64,000 nucleotides of DNA, taken from Hydractinia symbiolongicarpus. Its lineage: Eukaryota; Cnidaria; Hydrozoa; Anthoathecata; Hydractiniidae. The stretch lies in assembly GCF_029227915.1 (NCBI RefSeq), contig NC_079884.1, forward strand, positions 23,064,001-23,128,000, read 5' to 3'. The notes beneath the pieces were generated by a model. The model had not been told where the DNA came from. It saw only the letters and a list, made by a program, of their open reading frames with translations, and searched no databases. Position numbers and translations under genes: made by a program. Of this stretch, positions 22,401 through 33,493 are shown in pieces (position 1 is the stretch's first letter; each line of letters opens with the position of its first letter).

Positions 22401-24212
22401 AGTATTTGCACATTGTCGAAAACACCTGGAAGAATCTTCTCACAACTCTGTCTGCCATATTTGTTGTCACACTTCTCCTTATGGGGTTTAACATTGTCAT
22501 TGCAATTTGTGTATGTTTGACTATAGCTCTTATAGTGGTAGATCTAATGGGGATGATGTATTTCTGGAACATTCCCTTAAATGCAGTTTCACTGGTAAAC
22601 TTAGTAATGGCAACTGGCATATCAGTGGAGTTTTGCTCTCATATCGCTAGAGCATACACCACAAACAACGGAATGACAAGAGTACAGAAAGCACAAGCTG
22701 CTGTTGCTGAAGTGGGTAGTTCCGTAAGTATTAACTTTCTTAATAAATTTATTTAATTCTATATGTGAAAGTTCTTTTTCCGAAAATAATGGCGATGGTG
22801 GACTTCATTTACATTTTTATTTGTATAACCGCGAATGGTTCCCATTTCAGGTTTTAACTGGTATCACATTCTCCAACATCGTTGGCGTGTTCATCCTGGC
22901 GTTTGCTAAAACAAAGCTATTTGAGGTAAATCATTCCTATCTTTGGCATGGCTGTTGGGCGTGTGTTTGAATGCTGAAAGTTTAGGGATTTTTTCTCTTA
23001 TTGGAACATAAGGATGAAAAAAATGTTTTGAAAAAATTGTGTCTAGATGGGTATTTCATTCTAAACAAGAAGCCCTGGGGGCTCTAAGAATTTCCGCTCG
23101 CTACCAAAACATTTAATGACAACCTGCTAATTCGTTGTGTTATCATGCCAAACATGCGAAGAGGTTTGGTGCTTGAAGCTCTGAAGATAAAGCACACAAG
23201 TGACATTATATCTTACAACAAACGCAAACAAAACGAAACGTGTCATAATAAACTCACATTTTAAAAGAAATTGCTAACAAAAAATACAGCCTATCATTTA
23301 TGGTTGAAAGTCTTGCGATTGAAACGTTTATGGTCTTAAACAGCATTTAGTTGACAAAGAATTTTGATGCCACCATCATGTTCAACATACTTTTTTTATT
23401 AACTGTGCCAATTTTTGTCGAAAATAAAGTTTAATTTTTGGACCAATTTTGGCCTAAAATGGCATTTAGGTGACAAAAATCAAAATTATGAGGTCACCAT
23501 TATGTTCAGCATACATTTTTTGTTAACTGTGCCAAATTTTGTCGAAAACAAATACCAATTTTGGCCTGAAACGTCATTTAGATGACTTCCCAGTACATAG
23601 GGAGCTTGGGTACGAAGTTTGAATCTGTGACGTTACAATTGACCATTCGGGACAGGGTTAGTTAGTTAGTTAGCCAGGAGACCCAGTGTAATTTTTCTTA
23701 CCACCGGGAAATCGGAGTAGTTAAGGTGGGAAAAATTAGTTTGAGAGATACTCATTTTATCAACTCGAAGAAGAAATCTTAAAAATTAACTAGGCAGTTA
23801 TTCCAATTATATTCTCCTCTCAGAGGAACATGAAATCCCAGGGTCGATTTTTTCTCAAAAAATGCTCCGAAAGAAAAAAACGACGGTTTTAAAGAATTTC
23901 CTACGCCTTCGGGCGCGGAAATTCATTAAATAAATAAAGTTTTTTGTGAACTTTTTTAATAATATGATTTCTGAAAAAAATGTGGTTATTTCTGATATGA
24001 CATTACCAAGAATGTTATTATCAAAGATGGCCCATTTTATCATTTATGACGTCTTTTTTCTGATCTCTTATAGGAATGTTTTTTTTTAGGTGTTTTATTT
24101 CCGTATGTACATTGGTATGACCATAATTGGTGCTCTTCATGGCTTGGTATTTCTGCCAGTTTTGCTTAGTTATGTCGGAACTGGAACACGAAGTAACTTA
24201 CATGACAAATGA
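16407..24212 (+). CDS. NPC1: NPC1-type intracellular cholesterol transporter (9 exons, 1295 aa)
   Basis: The exons are 16407-16448, 16763-18067, 18916-19166, 19359-19764, 20662-20959, 21251-21528, 21614-22723, 22851-22925 and 24090-24212. All are GT-AG with matching phases. The length is close to human NPC1 (1278 aa). Order: a signal peptide ([14 protein letters not shown]); a Cys-rich sterol-binding N domain ([16 protein letters not shown]); TM1 at about 259-286; a luminal domain; a sterol-sensing domain at about 640-800 ([31 protein letters not shown]); a Cys-rich luminal loop ([13 protein letters not shown]); and a C-terminal membrane block ([31 protein letters not shown]). In lysosomes the family takes cholesterol from NPC2 and exports it. 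The C-terminus ends RSNLHDK, without the di-leucine lysosomal sorting signal of vertebrate NPC1, so sorting may differ. NPC1L1-like use at the cell surface cannot be excluded. Confidence 0.95.
18481..18536. repeat. GTT-rich microsatellite in NPC1 intron 2
   Basis: An imperfect run of GTT triplets with ATT and GGT interruptions. A shorter GTT run occurs at 16624-16641 in intron 1. Confidence 0.85.
23065..23930. mobile_element. Hairpin-ended repeat in NPC1 intron 8
   Basis: The left edge reads AACAAGAAGCCCTGGGGGCT followed by AAGAATTTCCGC. The right edge is a GC-rich hairpin, GAATTTCCTACGCC-TTCG-GGCGCGGAAATTC. The same pair of edges occurs at 50201-50752 in an LRRC42 intron. The interior holds two diverged units of about 117 bp (23341 and 23460) and a patch at about 23665-23755 (AGCCAGGAGACC, CTTACCAC, GGGAAATC) that recurs at 57395-57470. 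No protein is encoded. It looks like a non-autonomous element with other repeats inside it. Confidence 0.5.
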
Positions 24213-25498
24213 TAGAATGAATTTAAACTAATTTTATTTTTCATTGTTAGATGTAAAAGGAAGGGTACACATACACCGGACAGACATTATTCACCTCTAA
24301 TAATCACATACCAATGTTTATAATACTTTAAAGAACTTGTCGATTATTCTATATGTGCAAACATTCTTGTAGGAAACAAACAAGATCATATGGGTTAAAA
24401 TTCCTCTCATTGAATTACATACAGATTTTTTAGAAGCACAAGATCCAAAAGGCGCTGAAATATATATTTTGTTATCTATATTCTCTTTTTTTTACATTTT
24501 TTTCATAAAATGTGAAGGAATATTTCGATATTAAACAGATTTATTTGATTTCTGTGGTCTTTTGTTTACATTTTCTGCCTACAAGAATGAGTGTGCATGT
24601 CCATTGTTTTCAATGCAAAATCAAAAATTACTTGCTAGGCGAGACTTGACGTTGAATGTGTAATTAGTGAACAGGTTTCATTACATCGGACGAATTCCGG
24701 TAAACGTCTCATTGGGATTTCAAAAGAGCGGAAAAGAGTTAGCGGACGCTCTATTTAACGAAAATTTTTTTTTGCACGAATGTTTTTAAACCTTGTTCTT
24801 TCTACTCAGTGGATACCCGCCTCTGTCGTTTTTTCTCCAGCAGTTCCATAAAAAATCGCTTTTATTATTTTTTTTTGTCATTTTTCCAACCTAGACCGAA
24901 CCTGGATTTCAAGAACAAAACGCTGTATTGCTGTGAGCGCTTTAGTAAATTTGCGAGGTATACTGAGCTCCCACCTTGATGTGTGGCATGATTTGTCTGC
25001 GGTGCTCAACAACCATCGGTGCTACACAACCAGCAGAGCGTCCACAGCGGTAAAGCATTTAATTGTTAACGCCTTTTCAAAAAATTTCGAGTGCAACCTG
25101 CTTTGTAATAACGGGTTAAGCGCTTACTACAGGCAAACCATGTAACAAATTCGTTCGTTTTAAATAAAAAACACAGCCTAGCTACACTAGAATCTACTAA
25201 TCTACCCTGTATATGGTGTAGGTCCTCTTTTCTTGATTAATAAAGAAAATTTTTAAACAGTGGAACCTTCTTATAGCGGATACTTAAAGGACCAGAAATT
25301 TCGCCCGCTTTAGAGAGGTGCCCTTCTTGGACAGATTTTCCTTTTTTTGGCAAAAAAACGCAGAAAAAAATCTAATCTAAAGTCGGAAATCCATCAGCCC
25401 CTTCACCCTCCACAGCTGGTCAAATTTTTTCTTTGTCTGATTCATAGAGGTGATTAGTGGGAAAAGGAACCGTGCGGAAACTGGAAGAAGTTTCGGCC
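24213..25498. other. Spacer downstream of NPC1
   Basis: No gene is recognised. At 25258 a stretch beginning CAGTGGAACCTTCTTATAGC resembles the end of a TA-type DNA transposon, but I cannot find its partner, so it is not called as an element. Confidence 0.4.
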
Positions 25499-25835
25499 TT
25501 AAAGCTTACCTCCCGAGAAAAATCAAGTTGACCTAAGTCGATTCATAACATCTTCAGAAAAAACAATTTAACGTTTATTTTGTTAAAATCGCTACAGTAT
25601 TCAAGAAACCAGACAATGTTTACCTCGTGTTTTAAAAGCATTCACCTCGCTTGTTGCCATTTTGTGAGTGAGCATTTAACGGTATAATTTATGCGTCTGA
25701 CGTCACTAGTTAGAAGCTCACATTCGGACCCCGGGATGAGAGGCGAAAATTTGCGCATAGGATGTGATTTGTAAAAAAAAAAAAATCCACACGTTTCATA
25801 AATAAGGACGAATCCTTTTTTTAAATAATAATAAT

Positions 25836-26054
25836 ATGGCTTCTTGCGCAGTACCTAGTTGTCTTAACCACTAAAAGAAACAAGGTGCATCTTTTTTCAA
25901 CTTTCCCAAAGATGCAAAACAACGAACTATATGGATCAAACTGATCAAGAGAGAGGATACACTTCCAAAGTATTTAAAGATATGCGAAGCTCATTTCATT
26001 TCCGAGTGCTTTGATTTTAGAATTGAGTTTGAAAGAAGAAAACAAGAAGAAGGT
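25836..26054 (+). pseudogene. THAP-domain exon with in-frame stop
   Basis: From ATG at 25836 the translation has the THAP C2CH pattern: MASCAVPSCLNH, then FFNFPKDAKQRTIWIKLIKR, then KICEAHF. THAP domains bind specific DNA sites, and Kolobok or P-type transposases use them to recognise the element ends. A TAA at 25872-25874 interrupts the domain right after its first Cys pair. A plausible splice donor (AAG/GTTAGA) closes the exon near 26054. No downstream exon could be recognised. Confidence 0.7.
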
Positions 26055-26269
26055 TAGAAGAATTTTTCATTTTTATCATCATTTATCGAACTCATACGCT
26101 ATTATCTAATTCGAATACGTATCACTCGACGAACTCCTCTCCCTATGCTTTTATGCACCCACCAAGTAAACTGTCTATAACTTGCGTACCTATAAGTCCT
26201 GAAAATATAAAATAGTGCTTATAATTACTTTATATATTTAATTCTGTTATGTTAAAAGACTGAAAATAT

Positions 26270-26727
26270 TTACTTGTTGGTTACGTTTTCTCGTCGTGGT
26301 GGATGACTCACATTTGTGTCATGCATTCCTACCAATGCGGTCCATAAAACCTCCTTCAAAAGTATGATGCTGTGGAAGTTTTCATGTTCTGTAATGAAGT
26401 TATCTAAAAAAGAGTATGATTTTCACAATAGCGGAATCGCAATACTGACATGTGCCTATAAATCGCATATCAAAACTTACCGATCAAATTAAAAATATTC
26501 GCGGATTCTAACTCGCAACAGCAAAGACACTCCGCTTCGCTCGGTATTTCCTTACAATTTCCACACTTGCACCACATGCTCACAGCAACATCAACACGTG
26601 AAGCGACTTCTTCTTGATCAGTATCCTCATCACTGCTCTCCCAGCTGGAATCTGAGTCAGTACTTGGTTTAGCATTTCGCCTGATAGGCTCAAATTGAAA
26701 TCCTACCACATTTTCCCTGTTGCTCAT
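26270..26727 (-). CDS. P2X7-C-terminus-like Cys-rich protein (2 exons, 126 aa)
   Basis: The exons are 26727-26481 and 26403-26270, GT-AG, phase 1. The N-terminal third is acidic and Ser-rich (STDSDSSWESSDEDTDQEE). It is followed by WCKCGNCKEIPSEAECLCCC, the Cys motif of the zinc-binding ballast domain in the cytoplasmic tail of P2X7 receptors. Exon 2 adds ITEHENFHSIILLKEVLWTA, also typical of that domain. No P2X channel part is present. Free-standing copies of this domain are common in invertebrate genomes; their role is unknown. The gene lies inside the TTAA element, antisense to the THAP exon. I used the ATG at 26727, just after a poly-A run, as the start. The frame is intact. Confidence 0.7.
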
Positions 26728-27139
26728 TTTTTTTTTTTTTTTTTGCTTTACAACTTCTGGGTAATGCAATTGAATGATGATTACTCAACCGAAGTTAGTA
26801 TTCATTTTCAAAGTTTCCTGAAATTTTCACGGGGGTAAACATACTCATCACCAATGAATTTCACTACTAAAGTTTGAGTAAAAAATTCCAATGCGGAAGA
26901 TGATTTACGATCTTCCAACAGGTGACGTCAGAGCACTCAAAGGTGAAGAAATTTATGAAACAAAATGGCGGATGGTTTACCTCGTGTCGAAGGTGAATTT
27001 TTAAATCTTTGAATGGGCATTATTAACTTATAAGTGCAAATTAAGGAAAAAAACTTTATATTCGTAAATCACGTATGAATATAAGCCAATTTAGGTCAAC
27101 TTGATTTTTCTCGGGGGAGGTAAGCTTTAAAGAGGTTTA

Positions 27140-27645
27140 CACTCATTATTTTTTATAAGCATAAGGCTTATAAGCATACTTAAGCTCACATGCTTAAAAA
27201 AATAAGCATATACTAAGCATATTTCCCAGCCTTGGAATTATTTTCCCTCACTTCCATTTCTTCCCAAATCAAGTGTAAAAAATAGTATCACACAAAGGAC
27301 GAGGTTAAGTGATAGGAAACAGCATTTTTGCATGAAATAATCTTTTGAACTAAACTATGTACAAATAAATGAAACAAAATATTTAACTCAGTCCAAGAGC
27401 TAGCAAGACAGGTAAAACCTGAAAGTCATTCAAGCCATTAGCAATGTATCTAATATTTCAAAAATGTTTGCTCTATCCTCGCCAATCTCCTCATTTTCAT
27501 CAAGAAGTTCAGTTTCATCCTCTAGTGTTGGAACTATTTCATTATAAGCATACGTTAAGCATAATTTCCGGCTCAAATTGGGAAAATCTTAAGCATATTG
27601 AGCTTGAGCCCAATTTACCCGTATGCTTATAAAAAATAATGAGTG
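27140..27645. mobile_element. 506-bp TA-flanked MITE
   Basis: Perfect inverted repeats of 24 bp begin CACTCATTATTTTTTATAAG at 27140 and end with the complement at 27645. TA flanks both sides (27138-27139, 27646-27647). The interior is rich in TAAGCATA motifs and has no coding capacity. A Tc1/mariner-type target site is implied. It sits 10 bp from the right TTAA of the Kolobok-like element. Confidence 0.75.
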
Positions 27646-27647
27646 TA

Positions 27648-28396
27648 CCGACTTTCATAGCGCAGTCTGGGCACGAATAAACCACTTGAAGGGAAAAATT
27701 TTTAGCTTGTTTTTGTTTGACTTGGTCACTTTCTCACAAAGAATTTTTTGTGTCATACGGAGAAAGGCCGTGAAATGTGTAACCTTTTGTTGTTTCTTTC
27801 CTAATTTTTTGCTTTTTATACAACGCTTAACTTTTAAATAACGTTTTGAAATGGTGCTGCTAGTTCTCTGTGTGGTATATTAACTTTATTAAAACAAGAA
27901 CAACTTACAGTTATTAACTTTTACAAAGTTCAAAGATGATGGTAAAAGGGTATTTATAGCTCTGTGCCTGCAGAGACAATGAGCATGGACTGAAGTATCT
28001 ATAAGAAAATACATGAAGCACTGCTAGATATTACGCATCTTTTCCTTATAATCAACTTTCATGGTATGAATTAAATATAGCTAGTTGGCTAAAAACCACC
28101 ATATGTACAATGTAATGTATGTCTGACTATGGCTACAACAAGGACAACCAAAAAGAATTAGAGTTAGGTTGCTTTTTGTTGCAAAAGTAGAAGAAATTGA
28201 TAATCAAATATCAAGCTAAAAGAATCAAGATATGAATAATTATCAAAGAATATTTTAAATTTGGACGAAAGGTTATTAAAAATGCCACAACTGCGTATGT
28301 AGCTTATATGTACTATCCTTATTACGTGATAATCTAAAAGCGAATATTTAACCCCGCCAACTACAAAACTTTGAAAAAATTGTGATTGAATGGGAA
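27648..28396. other. Spacer before the LTR retrotransposon
   Basis: No gene is recognised. The first 60 bases contain the dispersed GCGCAGTCTGGGCAC repeat also found near 11138. Confidence 0.4.
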
Positions 28397-28401
28397 GTTA
28401 T

Positions 28402-28517
28402 TAGATAGGCACGTTCACCATTTACTTAGTATATATAGATATTTGTAATGTATGATCTAGAATACAAGAAAGGAAATATAATACATGTTACACCTACTAA
28501 ATATATATAACTCTCTA
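28402..28517 (-). repeat. 3' LTR of the retrotransposon
   Basis: A 116-bp direct repeat of 33378-33493, differing at the base within GTATGATC against GTTTGATC. Such short LTRs are unusual for Gypsy elements. Confidence 0.92.
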
Positions 28518-28706
28518 TCTCCCTCCCCCCTGAAAGTCCAACAACAAAAGGTTATAGGGCGTGTATCGAAAAATATATACATATACAAGTTTATGCAAAG
28601 TTAGGGTATCTCAGTTCGCCCTGCGATGACGCAATTTGTGTAGAAGATAACGAGCAGGGTGTCTTAACAGTTCGCCCTGTGATTGTGTACCCTGTGATTC
28701 AAGTAC

Positions 28707-31700
28707 TTATTTCAGCACATAGTCACTCAAGTGCCCAGGGACTCTTTTAATGCGTTGAGATCTTCTGGGTTGTTGCGTTGAGCATTGGGCATGTTGACCA
28801 GAGCGTGGAGGAGTATTGTACGTTGTAACTCCTGAAGGTGAACCATTAGACGGTAATGGTGTTGATTGAGTACGCTCTGCTGATTGTTGGATGACCGATG
28901 GTGATGGTTGGACGTCAGATCGTTGTGCGTCAATCTGTTGGGTACTTGGTGTTGTAATATTCATCGGTGGTATAGTTAATGTTGGGAGGTCATCGTTCTT
29001 CACTGCCACAGGGACAGCAGGTTCGTCCATTCCCGAATATGAGGGGTGGTTTGGGGGGACAGGACGTATTTGTGATGGATATGTAAGTGGGGGATGTGAA
29101 GTATGAGTATGTGTTATGGATGGTTGTGAAGTGAGGGGTGATGGGAGTTGGAAGGAAGAGTTCTGAGGCATGACAGGGGTGAAGCGTCTCAGGAACTTCC
29201 TGTTGCGGAGAGTAACTCTCCCTGATCCATCCACTCTGACAGCATATTGGTCGAACTGTCTTACTTCAATGATTGTTCCAGTCCTGTCCCATTTGCGCGG
29301 ATTTTGACCAACTTGATTCTGGATACGTACATGATCTCCGACCTTCAGTGGTGGTAGGGGACGGGTCCCGATGGCAAGTCGTTCAGCAGTCTTGAGGTGA
29401 CGTAGTCGTAGGGCTTCTTCGCGCTTCTGGAGTGTGTCTTGCCAGGTGGGGTGTGGGCGATATTTTCCAGGTAGGATTGGTACTGGTGATCGGATGGGAT
29501 GGCCAAAGATGCACATAGCAGGTGATATGTGCGTGTCTGGTTGTGGTGTATTTCTGTAGACAAGCATAGCCTTTTGGAATGCATCAGTGTCGAGGTTCCC
29601 ACTAGCATCTGTATTGCCAACGATCATGCGTTTGACAGTCTTGACACCAATTTCAGCACGGCTGTTGCTGTGAGGGAAGGCTGTTGAAGATATACGTTGA
29701 CGGACTCCCCATGATTTCAGGAACGATTCTGTTGACCTGGAGGTGAATTCAGGGCCACCATCTGACGCAAGCTCCTCAGGGATGCCTTATGTGACGAATG
29801 AGCGACGTAAACTGTTGATTAATCCAGCGCTTCCATCTTTAGCATGGTCCACGATTGGCCAATTAGAGTATCGGTCAACGGATACAAGGTAGTACTTCCC
29901 CATGTAGTAGAAGAAGTCGGAACACAGGTATTGGAATGGGTATTCTGGTGTTGCTGGTGTAGTTGGGGGCATGCTTGGCTGAGAAGGTGCCATTATGTCA
30001 CACTGGCGACATCTAGATCTTCGTTCTTTGATCGACTTTGTGATACCAGGCCAGAACACCGCAGATTCAGCATGAGCAATCATTGAATTGGTGCCTTGAT
30101 GTGCCGCGTGAAGGTTATCAAGGACAATGCTTCGAAGGCTGGGTGGGACGACGATCCTGTCTTTGAAGATAACGACACCATCCAGTGTTGATAAGTCAGA
30201 TTGATGTTGGTGATATGGGCGGAGCGCTTCTGGGAGTTCATCTAAAGGCTGAATGAACCCAGACTCGATGAGTTCTGTGAGTTGGACCATGTTGTTGTCG
30301 CTAGAAGTGGCTTCCTTTATCATATCCCATGTCACTGAATTGCATGCAGTGGTGATAGCAGCAACGGATTGGTTCAGGAGTCCCTCTTCGTCTGCGACTG
30401 TTGAAGTTGTCTGATTGAATACTTTCGACGGAAGAACTTGATGGGCTTTCGGTGGTAACAGCTCAGTAGAGTCGATAGAGCACACGTCATCGGGTAGGTG
30501 CATCTTGTCAGGAGACTTGGGTCCACTTGGATGTCTAGACATGGTGTCTGAGACGCAATTCTTTCGGCCTGGGATGTAGCATATCTTGAAACGGTATCGA
30601 AGGGTCTTCTCTTTCAGGTTTCGTAGGCGGCCATTGGAGATCCTATCGAGTGAGCGATCGGAGAAGATACCAAGAAAGGGCTTGTGGTCCACTGCAACGA
30701 TAAGATCGTCGCAGCCCAATACGAAGTGTCTGGCCTTGTCAAGTGCATCGGCTACCGCGAGGGCTTCACCTTCGATGGGAGCGTAACGTGATTCAGCAGC
30801 ATGTGTGAACCGACTACCAACAAGTACCACCTTCCAACCAGTGTTGCAGCAGAAAGGTTTGATGTCAGGGCAGTTGCAATGTTTCTGGAACAGCCAGTAA
30901 CCAATGCCAGATTTCGACCAATCGGTGGCGAGGCACGTTGGTTTCTGTTTGTCGAATATACGGACGCCATTCTCAATCTCTGCCGCAATTTGACGTTTTG
31001 ATTTGTCGAAGATTGCTTGCAATTCCTCATTCCATTGGAACTTCATCGTTGGCTTCAGTAGTGAGCGGAACGGTTCCATGAACGATGTCATGCTGAAAGT
31101 GTATGTGACTTGATTCACAAGACCAAACCATGAACGTACGTCTGTGAGATTCTTTGGTGTCGGAAAGTCCATGATTGCTCTGATGATCTTCTCGTTAGGA
31201 CGGACGGATGTAGGCGTGATCTCGAAGCCAGCAAACTCGACGGTGTCGGCACCAAATTCAAATTTATCAGGGTTCAAGATGATACCATTACGAGCGCAAA
31301 GGTCGAGCCACTGTGCAGTTTGATGAAAGCTCTCCTCCAAGGTATCGGCCCATAGCAGAGAATCATCTACGACTTTGATTTTGTTTGGGAAGTCACAGGC
31401 TATTTCATCAAATCGTCTTGTGTAGCCGTCACCAGATAAAATGTAGCCTTGTGGTGCAGTGCGATACCGGTAACGACCCCAAGGGGTGATGAAGGTTGTG
31501 AGGTGCTTGTCTTCTTCACAGAGGGGGACACTGTGGTATCCATTCCAGGCATCTGTGACAGTCTTCTTGACGTTGTGGGGCACCGAACGTACTTGATGGA
31601 ATGGAGACTGAGTATGATGAGTTTCTCTCGTTGCACAGGCGTTCAGGGCTTGGAAGTCTACGGTACGACGAGGTTCTCCATTTTTCTTGGCGCATACTAC

Positions 31701-32708
31701 CATGCGATGACACCAGGTCACAGGTTCTCCTATTGGCACTTTTTCGAGCACTCCAAGCAGAACATCGCGGTCCAGATCGGCTTTGACTTTCTCTTGCCAG
31801 TGAAACGGAACAGGGATTGGAGTGTGATGAGCTGTAGGTTCTGCGGATTCGTCGATCTGAAGGGACAGTGGGGGTCCAGTCATCATCGGCAGCGGTTGGT
31901 GCTCACACGTATTGAAGGCACTGGACTTGTAGTGATTTAGTAGGAAGTCCTGTAGTTTCTGCCGATTCTCGTCTGTTGCGGCACATGGAAGACCAGTAGG
32001 AAGTGCTGGTGGAGGTTCACGTTTTGGGCAGTCGCAGCTAATTGTTGTTGGTGTTGAAGATTGTTCGGGATGATTGAGGTGATCTGTCGCTGTTTTGAGA
32101 ACGTCAGCTGATGCAACTTGATGATATTTGTTGGCGATGGCTGGGAAGCTGAAGGGGATGATACCCAAGTCAATGCAAGCACCTTTGCTGATGAAGAATT
32201 GGTTGGTTTCGTTGGTGACATACACAAGTTGTCGTGTTTCCTGGGCGTTGTTCGAGTTAGTTGGACTGTTGATTTTCAGGATGATGGCACCAAGTACTTT
32301 GATGGGATTGCCGTTAGCTGCTCGCATCTCCATTGATACGGGAAGAAGATCTGCTTTGGTCAGTCCAAGTTTCTGTACGCACTTGAATCCAATCAAACAA
32401 CTTTGACAACCGGTATCAGCCATTGCAGGGATGGTGATGGTCTTCTCTGGGTGGTTTCTGATGGCTTGGTATCCAAGTTGGCTGTAACTTTCGTCATCGA
32501 CTGAGACGTTGAGGTCGAGGTATGGTTGAGAGCTGGATCTGCGTTTCTCCCAACTCTTTGAAGACTTGTTGTAGATGTGGTGGCTCGTCGGCTTCCTTGG
32601 TTGTTGAATAGCGCAGAGCTTATTGAATGTAGATTCTTGGTCGAAAACAGCACCTTGATTCTCTGGTTCCATCTTGTTTCGTGTAATAGTAGTGTAATAC
32701 CTCGTCAA
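28707..32708 (-). pseudogene. Retrotransposon pol polyprotein with one nonsense codon
   Basis: One frame on the minus strand encodes an aspartic protease (MADTGCQSC, about residue 98), reverse transcriptase at about 310-500 with the active site written VVDDSLL rather than the common Y-x-DD, RNase H (CLATDWSKSGIGYW, about 590), an integrase zinc finger (HAAHQG...CRQC) and the integrase core. A TAA at 29787-29789 interrupts the core just before its second catalytic Asp. Downstream of it the same frame stays open to 28707, with the catalytic Glu in SRAEIGVK. The C-terminus is Pro/Ser/Gln-rich. Apart from that stop the frame is clean, which fits a young copy disabled by a single substitution. It overlaps gag in the +1 frame. 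Confidence 0.88.
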
Positions 32709-33333
32709 GGGTCATGTCCTGGTTCGTTTGTCCAAGCAAGTCAAGTTGAATGTCTGAGTCTTCTAGGCCTCTGCAAATGACATCTCGGAGGATTTGCTCA
32801 GTGTAGTTGACCTCATGGTCACAGTTTGGACAATCTATAACGTACTTGCAAACATTTGCTTGTCCTCTCAGACGGGCGCAGAAGGACCGTATTGGTTCAT
32901 CTCGATCTTGGTGGGAATTATTCAGGGTGACTCTGGCAATCATAGTGTTCTCATCTCTTACTGCCAATGACTTTATAGCAGCTAGCACAACTGTTTCAGA
33001 TTTATCAGAAAGGGTTCCTACTGTGGACCTGGTAAGGTCTTTGCGAAGTTCATCATCACAGCATTCTAGCAGCTGGAGGACTCTCTCTTTTCCAGTAACT
33101 TTGGTTGCTGCAACATATTCGGCCCATCTGGTCGTGAAATATTGCCATTCTTCGCTGGTACCGGCGGATGATATTGATGGCCTCTTGACTCGTTCCACTT
33201 TAGCAGCACCTTGTTTATCTGGTGAGCTGGTATGGACAGTAGCATGTGCTGTGATGAGGGCGGCAACAATTGTGGCATCCAGGTCAGGTGTGACGTAGTC
33301 ACAAGACTCAATTGGGCATTCGACAGCAGGCAT
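32620..33333 (-). CDS. Retrotransposon Gag-like protein
   Basis: The frame starts at the ATG at 33333 and is intact. It begins with a C2H2-like motif (VECPIESCDYVTP...H), then a capsid-type helical segment (EEWQYFTTRWAEYVAATKV, LTLNNSH-like region, RSFCARLRGQANVC). It ends with a short basic tail, without a classical CCHC knuckle. In the family it packages the element RNA into particles. Its last 89 bases overlap the start of the pol frame, which lies at +1 relative to gag, so Pol is probably made by +1 frameshifting or by re-initiation. Confidence 0.75.
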   Translation of the reverse strand: MPAVECPIESCDYVTPDLDATIVAALITAHATVHTSSPDKQGAAKVERVKRPSISSAGTSEEWQYFTTRWAEYVAATKVTGKERVLQLLECCDDELRKDLTRSTVGTLSDKSETVVLAAIKSLAVRDENTMIARVTLNNSHQDRDEPIRSFCARLRGQANVCKYVIDCPNCDHEVNYTEQILRDVICRGLEDSDIQLDLLGQTNQDMTLDEVLHYYYTKQDGTRESRCCFRPRIYIQ

Positions 33334-33377
33334 CCTGTTGAACAACCAAGCGATATCAATTCAATAAAGATCAAACA

Positions 33378-33493
33378 TAGATAGGCACGTTCACCATTTA
33401 CTTAGTATATATAGATATTTGTAATGTTTGATCTAGAATACAAGAAAGGAAATATAATACATGTTACACCTACTAAATATATATAACTCTCTA
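33378..33493 (-). repeat. 5' LTR of the retrotransposon
   Basis: In element orientation this is the promoter-bearing LTR. The gag ATG is only 45 bases past its inner edge, so the leader is very short. I could not identify a convincing tRNA primer-binding site next to it. Confidence 0.9.

Larger units (their letters stand above)
25503..27126. mobile_element. Kolobok-like TTAA-flanked DNA transposon with THAP and P2X7-like coding pieces
   Basis: TTAA at 25499-25502 and at 27127-27130 brackets inverted repeats of about 35 bp. The left end is AGCTTACCTCCCGAGAAAAA at 25503 onwards. The right end, 27091-27126, is its reverse complement with a 2-base indel. TTAA target sites occur in piggyBac and Kolobok elements; a THAP DNA-binding domain inside (25836 onwards) favours Kolobok. 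A second, spliced gene on the minus strand encodes a P2X7-C-terminus-like Cys-rich domain. No transposase catalytic core is visible, so the copy is probably non-mobile or mobilised in trans. Confidence 0.75.
28402..33493 (-). mobile_element. Ty3/Gypsy-type LTR retrotransposon, nearly intact
   Basis: The two LTRs (28402-28517 and 33378-33493, 116 bp each) differ at one visible position. The target duplication GTTAT is present at 28397-28401 and 33494-33498. The LTR begins and ends with TA (TAGATAGG...CTCTCTA) instead of TG...CA. Just before the 3' LTR, on the minus strand, lies a purine tract AGGGGGGAGGGAGA. The order gag, protease, reverse transcriptase, RNase H, integrase defines Ty3/Gypsy. 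It is richer in GC than the surrounding DNA. The near-identity of the LTRs implies a recent insertion. Confidence 0.93.

Noticed and set aside
25258-25340. End of a CAGTGGAACC-type DNA transposon
   Set aside because: Only one edge is visible; no inverted partner or target duplication was found.
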